Shown here: piece after piece, positions 37,438 through 45,836 of the stretch
Position numbering within the stretch: the first letter of the stretch is position 1
Layout of the letters: every line of letters starts with the position of its first letter
Assembly: GCF_013201075.1 (NCBI RefSeq)
Contig: NZ_CP053708.1
Span: 3,973,501 to 4,037,500, forward strand
Reading direction: 5' to 3'
From: Lichenicola cladoniae
GTDB lineage: Bacteria; Pseudomonadota; Alphaproteobacteria; Acetobacterales; Acetobacteraceae
Length of the DNA stretch: 64,000 nucleotides
The notes under the pieces: model-generated
What the model was told of the DNA's origin: nothing
The model's database searches: none
What the model saw: only the letters and a program-made list of their open reading frames with translations
Program-made: the position numbers and the translations under genes

Positions 37438-38991
37438 ATGGCCAGCATCGCCTGCTTCGTCGGCATCGATCTCGGTACCTCCGCCTGCAAGACCCTCGCG
37501 ATCGACGAGAACGGCCGGGTCCTGGCGCGCGGTTCGGCGGAGTACCAGCTCTCGACGCCGCGTCCCGGCTGGGCCGAACAATCGCCGGATGACTGGCAGG
37601 CGGGCTGCGACCGCGCCATGCGGCAGCTGGTGGCTGCGCTGCCGCCCGGCGCCGTCGTGCAGGCGATCGGCCTGTCCGGGCAGATGCACGGGCTGGTGGC
37701 GCTCGACAAGGACGACCGCGCGATCCGGCCCGCCATCCTCTGGTGCGACAACCGCACCGAGGCGCAATGCGCGACCCTGACCGAACGGGTCGGTGGTCTG
37801 GAGGCGCTGGTCGGCCTCACCGGCAACCGGATGCTGCCCGGGTTCACCGCCGGCAAGCTGCTCTGGCTGCGCGAGCACGAGCCCGAGACGCTCGACCGGA
37901 TGCGGCGCTTCCTGCTGCCCAAGGACGCACTGCGCCTGGACATGACCGGCGTGCATGCGACCGACGTGTCGGATGCCTCCGGCACCGGCCTGTTCGACGT
38001 GCGTGCACGAAGCTGGTCCCGGCCGATGCTGGACGCGGTCGGGCTGACGCCGGAGCAGGTTCCGGCCGCCTTCGAGTCGCATGAGGTGACCGGTCGCCTG
38101 CGCCCGGTGACGGCGGCGCGCTGGGGCCTGCCGCCCGGCGTGCCCGTGGTCGCGGGCGGCGGCGATTCGGTCATCCAGACCACATCGATGGGGGTGATCG
38201 ATCCCGGCGTGGTCGGTGTCACGATCGGCACCGCCGGCCTGGTCGGGGCCAGCGTCGCATCATGCCCCGACAATCCCGGAGCGCGCCTGCAGGTGTCGTG
38301 CGGCAATGCGCCCGGACGCTGGCATGTCATGGGCGTCACGCTGAACGGCGGCGGCGCGTTCCAGTGGTGGCGCGATGCGGTCGCGGCGCTGCCCGGCGAG
38401 ACGCCCGATTTCGACACGCTGGTGGCCCTGGCGGAGCAGGTGCCGTGCGGTGCCGGCGGGCTGCTGTTCCTGCCCTACCTGATGGGCGAGCGCTGTCCGC
38501 ATGTGGCGCCCGATGCACGCGGCGCCTGGATCGGCCTGACCCGCGGCCACGACATCCGGCACATGACCCGGGCCGTCATGGAAGGCGTGCTGCTGAACAC
38601 CCGGTCGATCCTGGATGTGGTGGCGGCGTCCGGGGTAGCCTGGGAGTCGCTGCGGGTATCGGGAGGTGCCACGGCATCGCCGGCCTGGCTGCAGATGCTC
38701 GCCGACGTCACCGGACAGGAGGTGGCGACCGTGACCGCCGCGGCCGAGGGCGGCGCCTACGGAGCCGCCCTGCTGGCCGGAGTCGGCGCCGGGCGGTGGT
38801 CCTCGCTCGAGGAAGCGGTGACGCTGATCGCCACCACCTCCATCACCACGCCACGCGCGGCAGCGGCCGCCACGTATGACCGGCTTCATCCGATCCATGC
38901 CGCCTTGTTCGGCAGCCTGGGTGGAGCAATCGCCAGCCTGACCGCCTTCGACGCGGCGTCACGGCCGGACCAGGGAGCGTCCTCATGTTAA
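37438..38991 (+). CDS. xylB: Xylulokinase-type FGGY carbohydrate kinase
   Basis: Predicted 517-residue FGGY kinase. The phosphate-binding loop is GIDLGTSACKTLAID at the N-terminus. GLSGQMHGLVALD is characteristic of xylulokinases, as are catalytic Asp in AGGGDSVIQTTS and YLMGERCPH with DARGAWIGLT. It would phosphorylate D-xylulose, or a close relative such as D-ribulose, made by the SDR at the operon end. Residues 475-517 form a variable tail. The ATG at 37438 is 8 bp after the aldehyde dehydrogenase. Its stop overlaps the phosphatase start. Confidence 0.88.
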   Translation: MASIACFVGIDLGTSACKTLAIDENGRVLARGSAEYQLSTPRPGWAEQSPDDWQAGCDRAMRQLVAALPPGAVVQAIGLSGQMHGLVALDKDDRAIRPAILWCDNRTEAQCATLTERVGGLEALVGLTGNRMLPGFTAGKLLWLREHEPETLDRMRRFLLPKDALRLDMTGVHATDVSDASGTGLFDVRARSWSRPMLDAVGLTPEQVPAAFESHEVTGRLRPVTAARWGLPPGVPVVAGGGDSVIQTTSMGVIDPGVVGVTIGTAGLVGASVASCPDNPGARLQVSCGNAPGRWHVMGVTLNGGGAFQWWRDAVAALPGETPDFDTLVALAEQVPCGAGGLLFLPYLMGERCPHVAPDARGAWIGLTRGHDIRHMTRAVMEGVLLNTRSILDVVAASGVAWESLRVSGGATASPAWLQMLADVTGQEVATVTAAAEGGAYGAALLAGVGAGRWSSLEEAVTLIATTSITTPRAAAAATYDRLHPIHAALFGSLGGAIASLTAFDAASRPDQGASSC

Positions 38992-39641
38992 AAGCGATCG
39001 TGTTCGATCTAGACGGCACACTTGTCGACAGCGCACCGGACATCGCCTGGGGCATCAACCAGATGCTGGCAGAATACGCCTTGCCCGCGCAGCCGGTCGG
39101 GGTGATCGAGAAACTCATCGGCGAGGGCGCCAGCGTGCTGGTGACCAAACTCTATGCCGAGCTGGGCGTGGCGGTGGACGCGCAACGCATCGATGCGGAT
39201 ACCGCCAGCTATCTCGCGCATTACCGACTGCGCCCCGTCGCGGACTCGACGCTGTATGCCGACGCCGCCGAAGCCCTGCCGGCGTTTCGCAATGCGGGTC
39301 TGCGGCTCGGGGTCTGCACCAACAAGAACCAGGATCTGGCCGAAGTGGTGCTCGACCGGCTCGGGCTCGGCCCGTCGATCGAGGTGGTGGTCGGTTCCGA
39401 TACGACGCCGCATCGCAAGCCGCATCCGGCACCGCTGCTGCATACGCTCGACCTGCTGGGCGTGGCGGCGGAACACGCCGTGTTCATCGGCGACACCAGG
39501 ATCGATCGCGATTGCGCGGCGGCAGCCGGCGTCCGGTGCCTGATCGTCGACTGGGGAACCGGACCATCGGTGGACGTGCCGCCGGCGAACCGGCTGCGCC
39601 GCTTTTCCGACCTGCTCCGGGATGCCGTCCTGCATGGGTGA
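38985..39641 (+). CDS. HAD-family phosphatase, phosphoglycolate phosphatase-like
   Basis: Predicted 218-residue haloacid dehalogenase-type hydrolase. The nucleophile motif is DLDGTLVDS at residues 8-16. Thr lies in CTNKNQ, Lys in HRKPHPAPL, and acidic residues in GDTRIDRDCAAAAG. It resembles Gph and may hydrolyse phosphoglycolate or another small sugar phosphate, possibly a side product of the kinase step. The ATG overlaps the kinase stop by 7 bp, so the two are coupled. Confidence 0.85.
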   Translation: MLKAIVFDLDGTLVDSAPDIAWGINQMLAEYALPAQPVGVIEKLIGEGASVLVTKLYAELGVAVDAQRIDADTASYLAHYRLRPVADSTLYADAAEALPAFRNAGLRLGVCTNKNQDLAEVVLDRLGLGPSIEVVVGSDTTPHRKPHPAPLLHTLDLLGVAAEHAVFIGDTRIDRDCAAAAGVRCLIVDWGTGPSVDVPPANRLRRFSDLLRDAVLHG

Positions 39642-40488
39642 GGCTCCGGCTCACATGCTGACGGCGGTGGCGCAGGCCCGGCCCGGGTTGAGCCGGGCCG
39701 AGATGCGACTGGCCGATGTCGTGCTCAACCAGCCCGAAGCCGTGATCACCATGAGCATGACCGACCTCAAGCAGATGGCGGCCGTCAGCGACCCGACCAT
39801 CGTGCGGTTCTGCCGGCGCCTCGGTTGCGTCGGCTATTCCGAGTTCAAGGTGCGCCTGGCACAGGGACTGGCACCGCAGCCACCGTTCAGCCACCAGCCG
39901 ATCACCAGCCGCGACACGATCTCCGAAGCGACCGCCAAGCTACTCGCCAATTCGGTCAACGCGATCCGTCGGTTTGCCGAGGACCTGGATCCCGACGCGG
40001 TGGAAGCGGCGGCGGACCGGCTGGTGGCCTCCAGCAACACGTTCCTGTTTGCCCTGGGCCTGTCCGAGACCGTCGCTTTCGATGCCGAGCATAAGCTGTT
40101 CCGCCTCGGAATCCGCTGCCGCCTGGTCCTCGAGGCGCATCGCCAGGCGCTGCTGGCGCCGACATTGCGTAGAGGCGAGTTGATCGTATTTTTCTCGCAT
40201 TCCGGCGATACCCGCACCCTGGTCAGCGCGGCGGCCAGCGCGCGTCGTGGCGGTGCATCGACGGTCGCACTGACGGCGCCCGGCTCGCACCTCGCCCGCG
40301 CCTGCGACATCGTCGTTGCCTTGCCGCGTTACGAGCACAGCGAACTCTATACGCCGCTGACGGCGAGGCTGAACCATTTCCTGGTGGTCAACATGCTGGT
40401 GGTCGCCGTCGGGCTCAAGCAGAAGCGCGAGATGCCGGAAAGCCTGGCGGCACTCGAACCGTGGCTGACCGAAAAATTCATCGATTGA
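39634..40488 (+). CDS. RpiR/MurR family transcriptional regulator
   Basis: Predicted regulator of about 284 residues. The N-terminal helix-turn-helix (DLKQMAAVSDPTIVRFCRRLG) is followed by a SIS sugar-phosphate-binding domain (NTFLFALGLSETVAFDAEHK, then IVFFSHSGDTRTLVSAA). RpiR-type proteins sense phosphosugars and regulate sugar operons. Its place inside operon C beside rpiA makes that operon the likely target. The start is uncertain: ATG 39622, ATG 39634 (used here, overlapping the phosphatase stop) and ATG 39655 (with GGTGAGG 10 bp before it) are all possible. Confidence 0.88.
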   Translation: MGEAPAHMLTAVAQARPGLSRAEMRLADVVLNQPEAVITMSMTDLKQMAAVSDPTIVRFCRRLGCVGYSEFKVRLAQGLAPQPPFSHQPITSRDTISEATAKLLANSVNAIRRFAEDLDPDAVEAAADRLVASSNTFLFALGLSETVAFDAEHKLFRLGIRCRLVLEAHRQALLAPTLRRGELIVFFSHSGDTRTLVSAAASARRGGASTVALTAPGSHLARACDIVVALPRYEHSELYTPLTARLNHFLVVNMLVVAVGLKQKREMPESLAALEPWLTEKFID

Positions 40489-40502
40489 AGGAGAACGAAA
40501 TC

Positions 40503-41219
40503 ATGGAACCGACCAAACCGCAGGACCGCGCCAAGCTTGCAGCCGGCCGCAAGGCGATCGAAGTCTACCTGAAGGACGGGATGAGGATCGGCCTCGGGTC
40601 CGGCACCACTTCGCACTGGTTCGTCCGTGCGCTGGGCGAAAAGGTTCGCGAAGGGTTCGACGTCGCCGGCGTCCCGACCTCCACCGCAACGCGCGACCTG
40701 GCGATCCAGTGCGGGGTACCGCTGCTCGATCTCAACGATGTCGAGGAGCTCGACCTCACCATCGACGGCGCCGACGAGATCGACCATGCCGGGCGCATGA
40801 TCAAGGGCGGCGGCGCCTGCCTGCTCTGGGAAAAGATGGTGGCGCGCGTGTCGCGTCGCATGGTCGCGGTCGTCGATGACGCCAAGGTCGTCGACACCCT
40901 CGGGAAGTTTCCATTGCCGATCGAGGTGATCCGGTTCGGCTGGCGCAGCACCGGGCGCGAACTGCAGACGCTGTTCGGCCGGTTCGGGCTCGGGGATGCG
41001 CCGATGATCCTGCGCGGCGGAGAGGCCAACCCGGTCATCACCGACAGCGGCCACTACATTCTCGATTGGGAGCTCGACCGGATCGAGCAGCCGGACGCAC
41101 TTGCCCCGCTCTTCAACGAGATCCCGGGCGTCGTCGAACATGGGCTGTTCGTCGGGATCGCGCACGAGATGGTCATCGGGCACGCCGATGGCAGCGCCGA
41201 CGTCGTACGCCTCGACTGA
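40503..41219 (+). CDS. rpiA: Ribose-5-phosphate isomerase A
   Basis: Predicted 238-residue isomerase converting ribulose-5-phosphate and ribose-5-phosphate. Motifs: GLGSGTTSHWFVRALG (phosphate loop), catalytic Asp residues in DLTIDGADEID, Lys in MIKGGGACLLWEK with the catalytic Glu in the same segment. Length is normal. The ATG at 40503 follows AAGGAG. RpiA in a sugar operon suggests that the imported compound enters metabolism as ribulose-5-phosphate or xylulose-5-phosphate. This may be a dedicated copy; a housekeeping copy cannot be judged from this window. Confidence 0.93.
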   Translation: MEPTKPQDRAKLAAGRKAIEVYLKDGMRIGLGSGTTSHWFVRALGEKVREGFDVAGVPTSTATRDLAIQCGVPLLDLNDVEELDLTIDGADEIDHAGRMIKGGGACLLWEKMVARVSRRMVAVVDDAKVVDTLGKFPLPIEVIRFGWRSTGRELQTLFGRFGLGDAPMILRGGEANPVITDSGHYILDWELDRIEQPDALAPLFNEIPGVVEHGLFVGIAHEMVIGHADGSADVVRLD

Positions 41220-41246
41220 TCGATACCCGACACCAGGAGGACATGC

Positions 41247-42017
41247 ATGTATCTCGAGAAGCTCAGCCTCGCCGGCAGAACCGCAGCCGTGACGGGCGCC
41301 GCACGCGGCATCGGTTACGCGTGCGCGCACGCCCTCGGTGAAGCCGGTGCACGCGTCGTGGTGACCGACCGCGATGGCGATGCGGCGGAAGCCGCGATCG
41401 TCGAGCTGAGGCGGCACGACATCGATGCGCATGCGTTCCCCCTGGATGTCACCGACTCCAAAGCCGTCCGCGACCTCGCCCTGCTCCTGAACAGCCGTTT
41501 CGACGGCATCGACATCCTTGTCGCCAATGCGGGCATCGTTCGCGGCGGCAAGGCGGAAGAGGTGGAGGATGATGACTGGCGGGCGGTCATCGACGTCAAC
41601 CTGAACGGCGTATTCTGGAGCTGCCGTGAATTCGGCCGCCCGATGCTCGAACGGGGACACGGCGCCATCGTCGCGATCGGCTCGATGTCGGGCATGATCG
41701 TGAACAAGCCGCAGGAACAATCGTCCTACAACGCCGCCAAGGCCGGCGTGCACCACCTGACGCGCAGCCTGGCGGCCGAATGGGCGCCCCGTGGCGTGCG
41801 CATCAACGCGGTCGCGCCGACCTATATCGATACGCCGCTGACCCGGTTCGGGATGGAAGATCCGGCACTGAAACAGGCGTGGCTGGACATGACCCCGATG
41901 CAGCGGGTCGGGCGTCCGGACGAGGTTGCCTCGGTGGTCGCCTTCCTGGCCTCGGATGCTGCCAGCCTGATGACAGGCAGCATCGTGCTCGCCGACGGCG
42001 GCTACACCTGCTGGTAG
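41247..42017 (+). CDS. SDR family polyol/sugar dehydrogenase
   Basis: Predicted 256-residue short-chain dehydrogenase. The cofactor motif is TGAARGIGYA near residue 20, then VTDRDGD, NAGIVRGG, catalytic Ser in IGSMSGMIV and Tyr/Lys in YNAAKAGVHH. It ends GGYTCW. It resembles sugar-alcohol dehydrogenases such as arabinitol, galactitol or sorbitol 2-dehydrogenase. Oxidation of a pentitol to D-xylulose or D-ribulose would supply the FGGY kinase of the operon. The ATG at 41247 follows CAGGAGGAC. Last gene of operon C. Confidence 0.85.
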   Translation: MYLEKLSLAGRTAAVTGAARGIGYACAHALGEAGARVVVTDRDGDAAEAAIVELRRHDIDAHAFPLDVTDSKAVRDLALLLNSRFDGIDILVANAGIVRGGKAEEVEDDDWRAVIDVNLNGVFWSCREFGRPMLERGHGAIVAIGSMSGMIVNKPQEQSSYNAAKAGVHHLTRSLAAEWAPRGVRINAVAPTYIDTPLTRFGMEDPALKQAWLDMTPMQRVGRPDEVASVVAFLASDAASLMTGSIVLADGGYTCW

Positions 42018-42096
42018 CCGCTCAGTCTTCCGTCTCGTTTTGATCGGCGGAATAGCGGCCACTTGTTAACGTGTCGGATCCCAGGTCGGCGCCTCG

Positions 42097-43479
42097 TCAG
42101 ACGAGAACTAGGCGCCGCCAGTTGTCACGATAGGGCAGGAGGTCCGCACAGGCATGCGGCATGACCGGGGAAAGGCCCGCCCGTGGCTTCGGATCGCATC
42201 CGAGCAGCGCCAGGGCGCCGCCGATCGTGCCCGACCGTCCGTCACCCGGATAGACCCGGCGCTGCGTGCCCAGCGCCGCCACCAGAGCGGGGAAGATCGG
42301 ATTTTCCGCAAGCGGGCCCTCGATGATCAGGTCCCCGCGCGCACCCAGCGCATCCAGGGCATGATCGGTCAGCAAGGCGACATAGAGCGTCGCCAGGGCG
42401 GCGCGTTCGACCGGTGAGCGATCCCCCGCATCGACGACCGATCCCGCACGGCCGGAGAACGGGCCGGCCGGCGCGAAACTGGGGATCGCCATCGCGCCGC
42501 CGCGGAGGACGCTGTCGACGGCGGTGCTGGTCGGGACGGACATATCCCCCCCGGTGATGACGGCATACTCGCGCCCGCCCATGAAACGCGCCGTGCCGAC
42601 GAGTTCGCCGAATGCGTCGACATTGCCGAGCATGTCGCGATCCTGATGCAGCCGCGCCGGGTCGACGCCATTGGCGAGCAGCACCGTCCAGGTTCCGCTG
42701 GAAACGACCGCAAACGGTTCCGTCCGTTGCCGCTGGACCCGATGCTGAAGGTAGGACGCATTGGAGTCGTGGATGCCGCACAAGACGACGCAGCGTGGGT
42801 CGAGGCCGGTAGCGGCAGCCATGGCGGGCGTCAGCGTGCCCAGCACGTCACCAGCTAGCCTCAGGGGCGCAAACCTCTGGGCCCAGCCTGAGAGGTTTGC
42901 CATCGGCGAGAACCGTGAGGTGGTGGGAACCCAGAGATCGGTGTGACAGCCGAGCGACGTGACTTCGCTCGCAAGAACACCGGACAAGCGCCACGCCCAG
43001 TATTGCGGATACGGCAGGATCCAGCGCACCGCCGCGAACAACTCCGGCAGCCGCGTCGCGGCATAATGGATCTGCCGGCCCATGTTGAGGCCGAGCGGCA
43101 ATGACGGCGACAGCGTCAGTGCGAACGGATCGCGCAACGCCTCGTAGCCGGGGTTGTCGGCAAGGCGCGGATCCTCGTAATCCGGCGCAAGCAGAACATT
43201 GCCGCCCTGGTCGAGCATCACGCACGATGCACCATGCGCGACCGGCACGATCGCGCCGATTTTCTCGCGGTCCGGTGCATGTGCCAGCGCACCGCGCATC
43301 CAGCGCTCGAGCCCCTCGATATCGAGTTCGAGCAACGGGCCGCCAGTCCGTGGGGTGTTCGGTCGGCGTTCCGCGAACACCTCGCGTCCGTCGCGCATGT
43401 CGATGACGCTGAGCTTCGCGTTGCTCTTGCCTATATCGAGCACGGCAGCCAGGACAGCGCCGGGGAAAGGGGGCTGCAC
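42097..43479 (-). CDS. rhaK: L-rhamnulose kinase-type FGGY kinase
   Basis: Predicted 460-residue FGGY kinase starting at GTG 43479, 4 bp after the mutarotase stop. Motifs: AAVLDIGKSNAKLSVID (phosphate loop), AHGASCVMLD, CGIHDSNASYLQH (catalytic Asp) and VVSSGTWTVLL. The divergence from classical RhaB, and the gene order transporter-mutarotase-kinase, match the RhaK kinase of rhizobial rhamnose loci. In Rhizobium leguminosarum RhaK is also reported to be needed for rhamnose uptake. Last gene of the minus-strand rhamnose operon. Confidence 0.85.
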   Translation of the reverse strand: MQPPFPGAVLAAVLDIGKSNAKLSVIDMRDGREVFAERRPNTPRTGGPLLELDIEGLERWMRGALAHAPDREKIGAIVPVAHGASCVMLDQGGNVLLAPDYEDPRLADNPGYEALRDPFALTLSPSLPLGLNMGRQIHYAATRLPELFAAVRWILPYPQYWAWRLSGVLASEVTSLGCHTDLWVPTTSRFSPMANLSGWAQRFAPLRLAGDVLGTLTPAMAAATGLDPRCVVLCGIHDSNASYLQHRVQRQRTEPFAVVSSGTWTVLLANGVDPARLHQDRDMLGNVDAFGELVGTARFMGGREYAVITGGDMSVPTSTAVDSVLRGGAMAIPSFAPAGPFSGRAGSVVDAGDRSPVERAALATLYVALLTDHALDALGARGDLIIEGPLAENPIFPALVAALGTQRRVYPGDGRSGTIGGALALLGCDPKPRAGLSPVMPHACADLLPYRDNWRRLVLV

Positions 43480-43483
43480 GGCG

Positions 43484-43822
43484 TCAGGCCATATGGAACA
43501 TGCAGGGAAGATGCTCGGCCGGCGGGCCATTCGGACCGGGCGGCATCAGGTCGGCCATGTGTTGCCACCATCGCTGCATCACGGGATGAAGCGGGAGCTG
43601 GTCCATGGTGTGGCCGGGTGCGAGCGTCAGCACCGCGAACAGGCTGTCGGTCGGTTCATGCAGGAAGATGCTGTAGTCGCTGATCCCGGCTTCATGCAGA
43701 AGCGACACGAGGTCCGGCCAGATCGCGTCGTGTCGCTGCCGGTAGAGCGCCCCCTGCCCCTTGGCCAGCTCCATCCGGACCGCGATGCGGGTGCCGCCGC
43801 CATCGAGCACCGCGCCGCTCAC
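43484..43822 (-). CDS. rhaU: L-rhamnose mutarotase
   Basis: Predicted 112-residue enzyme that interconverts the anomers of L-rhamnose. Conserved segments are RMELAKGQGALYRQRHDAIWP, cut to note the family pattern around RHDAIWPDL, then ISDYSIFLHE, LFAVLTL and the QRWWQHMADLM active-site stretch. Length matches RhaM/RhaU. The GTG start at 43822 overlaps the permease stop (GTGA) and has AGGAGG 6 bp before it. A longer frame upstream is only a shadow of the permease gene. Confidence 0.92.
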   Translation of the reverse strand: MSGAVLDGGGTRIAVRMELAKGQGALYRQRHDAIWPDLVSLLHEAGISDYSIFLHEPTDSLFAVLTLAPGHTMDQLPLHPVMQRWWQHMADLMPPGPNGPPAEHLPCMFHMA

Positions 43823-44832
43823 CGGCGTCCTCCTGCCAGGCCGAAGCGCTTCAGCGCCGCCGGCACCGCCACCACGACGATCAGCATCGCGCCGGTCACC
43901 ACCGACACCACGATGCCGGGCACATTCAGAAGTCCCAGCCCGAAATTCACCAGCCCCATCAGCAACGCGGCAAGGGCCACCCCGGCGATGGTGCCGACGC
44001 CGCCATCGATCGAGACGCCGCCCAGGATCACGATGGTGATGATGTCGAGCTCCCACCCCTGGCCGATCGACGGCCTGGTCGAGCCCAAGCGGGAAGTGAG
44101 CAGCACGGAGGCAAGCCCGGCGGCGACGCCGACCAGCACGAACAGGCCGAACCGGACCCGATCGACCGCAATGCCCGACATGCGCGACGCCACCGGATTG
44201 CTGCCGATCGCGATGATCCGTCGCCCGAGCGGCGTGTAGTGCAGCACCGCTCCTGCCACGACGCCCAGGCCGACAAACAGCACCAGTTCGATCGAGATCG
44301 GGCCGACAACATAACCCTGGCCAAACCAGCTGAACCCGGCGGGATAGGTCTTGAGCACGCCGTCACCCATGACCGCATAGGCGATGCCCCGGAACAGGGT
44401 CATCGTGCCGATGGTCGCCACGATCGACGGCACCTTCAGTCGCGCGATCAGCAAGCCGTTCAGGCAGCCGCAGGCGAGGCCGGCCGCCAGCGCACTCAGC
44501 ACCACCAGGGGAAGCGGCAGCCCGGCCCGTGCGACCAGTCCCATGACGACCGAACACAGGGCGATCGTTCCGCCGACTGAGATATCGATCTCGCCGGCGA
44601 TGATCACGAACGCCATCGCGAGCGCCACGATCGCCTTCTCGGTGACGCTGACGGCGACGTCGGATATCGTCCACAGGCTCAGGAAATACGGCGACATGAC
44701 CGTGTTGATGGCAAAGTCGATGAGAATCGCCGCCAGGAGCAGCGTCTCCCAGCGGAACAGTTTCCTTGCGTGCAAGAAGATGCCGCCGGTGCGCGTCGCG
44801 GCTCCCTGGATGGCAAGGTCGCCCGTCTTCAT
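43819..44832 (-). CDS. rhaQ: L-rhamnose ABC transporter permease RhaQ
   Basis: Predicted 337-residue CUT2-type permease with eight to ten helices. Hallmarks: AFVIIAGEIDISVGGTIALC near residue 80, PSIVATIGTMTLFRGI, IIAIGSNPVASRMSGI and VILGGVSIDGGVGT. It overlaps RhaP upstream and the mutarotase downstream. The two permeases RhaP and RhaQ would form a heterodimeric channel. RhaP/RhaQ assignment follows the conserved gene order. Confidence 0.88.
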   Translation of the reverse strand: MKTGDLAIQGAATRTGGIFLHARKLFRWETLLLAAILIDFAINTVMSPYFLSLWTISDVAVSVTEKAIVALAMAFVIIAGEIDISVGGTIALCSVVMGLVARAGLPLPLVVLSALAAGLACGCLNGLLIARLKVPSIVATIGTMTLFRGIAYAVMGDGVLKTYPAGFSWFGQGYVVGPISIELVLFVGLGVVAGAVLHYTPLGRRIIAIGSNPVASRMSGIAVDRVRFGLFVLVGVAAGLASVLLTSRLGSTRPSIGQGWELDIITIVILGGVSIDGGVGTIAGVALAALLMGLVNFGLGLLNVPGIVVSVVTGAMLIVVVAVPAALKRFGLAGGRR

Positions 44833-45836
44833 AGCGCGGGTTGCTCCAGGATGCGCCGCACACTGGCCTTCTGGCCGCGCGCGTTCACGATGACCGCGGT
44901 CGTAATCACCAGGCCGCTCACCGCCATCTGGAAGAACGGCGACACCCCCACCAGCGGCAGCGCGTTCTTGATCACGCCGAGGAACAGGGCGCCCAGCACG
45001 ACGCCCGCGACCGTCCCGACCCCGCCGGTGATCGAGACGCCGCCGATCACGCAGGCGGCGATGACCTGCAGTTCGAAACCGCTGGCGATGTCGGTGTAGG
45101 CCACCGCGAACCGCGACACCCAGAGATAGCCGGCAAGACCGCTGATCGCACCGGCGATGGTGAAGGCCACGAACTGCATCCAGCCGATATCGATCCCGGC
45201 ATAGATCGAGGCGCCGGGATTATTGCCGGCGGCGAACAGGTTTCGCCCGGATATCGTCGCACGCAGGAAGAATGCGATCGCGGCCACCACGGCGACGGCA
45301 ACCCAGGTCAGCATCGTGATGCCGCCGAAGCTCAACCGGACGAAGCCCAGGAACGCCGGCGACATCGCGTTGCTGTTCACCCATTTGCCATGCGACACGA
45401 GAAACACCGCGCCGCGATAGATCGACAGGGTGCCGAGCGTCACCACGATCGACGGCAGGCGCAGCAGCCAGATCAGCGCACCGTTGATGGCGCCGAGCGC
45501 CGCGCCGATCGCGATCGCCAGCAGGATCAGCACGGGAACGGCGATGCCGGGATAAGCCTGGTTGAGGGACGCCACGATCATGCCGGTCAGCGCAAGATTG
45601 GCCGCGATGGAGAGGTCCACGCCGCGCGAGATCAGCACCAGCATCTCGCCGACTGCCAGCAGGATCAGCAGCGCGGTATCGTCCAGCAGGCCGGACAGGT
45701 TCGCCGGCCGCAGGAACGCGGGATAGAGGGGGGCGATCAGGGCGAGCGCCAGCAGGATCAGCCCGAACAGGCCGGCCTCGCGCGTCAGGTTCAGCCGCCG
45801 GATGGTGGCCAGCATGCCTGTGTGGGGCTCAGGCAT
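44829..45836 (-). CDS. rhaP: L-rhamnose ABC transporter permease RhaP
   Basis: Predicted 335-residue CUT2-type permease. Hallmarks: EMLVLISRGVDLSIAANLAL near residue 65, PSIVVTLGTLSIYRGAV, LFAAGNNPGASIYAGID and CVIGGVSITGGVGT. The start ATG at 45836 overlaps the end of the ATPase gene, and the stop overlaps the start of rhaQ, so the transporter genes are translationally coupled. Confidence 0.88.
   Translation of the reverse strand: MPEPHTGMLATIRRLNLTREAGLFGLILLALALIAPLYPAFLRPANLSGLLDDTALLILLAVGEMLVLISRGVDLSIAANLALTGMIVASLNQAYPGIAVPVLILLAIAIGAALGAINGALIWLLRLPSIVVTLGTLSIYRGAVFLVSHGKWVNSNAMSPAFLGFVRLSFGGITMLTWVAVAVVAAIAFFLRATISGRNLFAAGNNPGASIYAGIDIGWMQFVAFTIAGAISGLAGYLWVSRFAVAYTDIASGFELQVIAACVIGGVSITGGVGTVAGVVLGALFLGVIKNALPLVGVSPFFQMAVSGLVITTAVIVNARGQKASVRRILEQPAL

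Noticed and set aside
35856-38417. An 853-codon open frame on the minus strand
   Set aside because: It lies antisense to the aldehyde dehydrogenase and kinase genes, has the Arg/Pro/Ala-rich composition of GC-rich shadows and no domain motifs.
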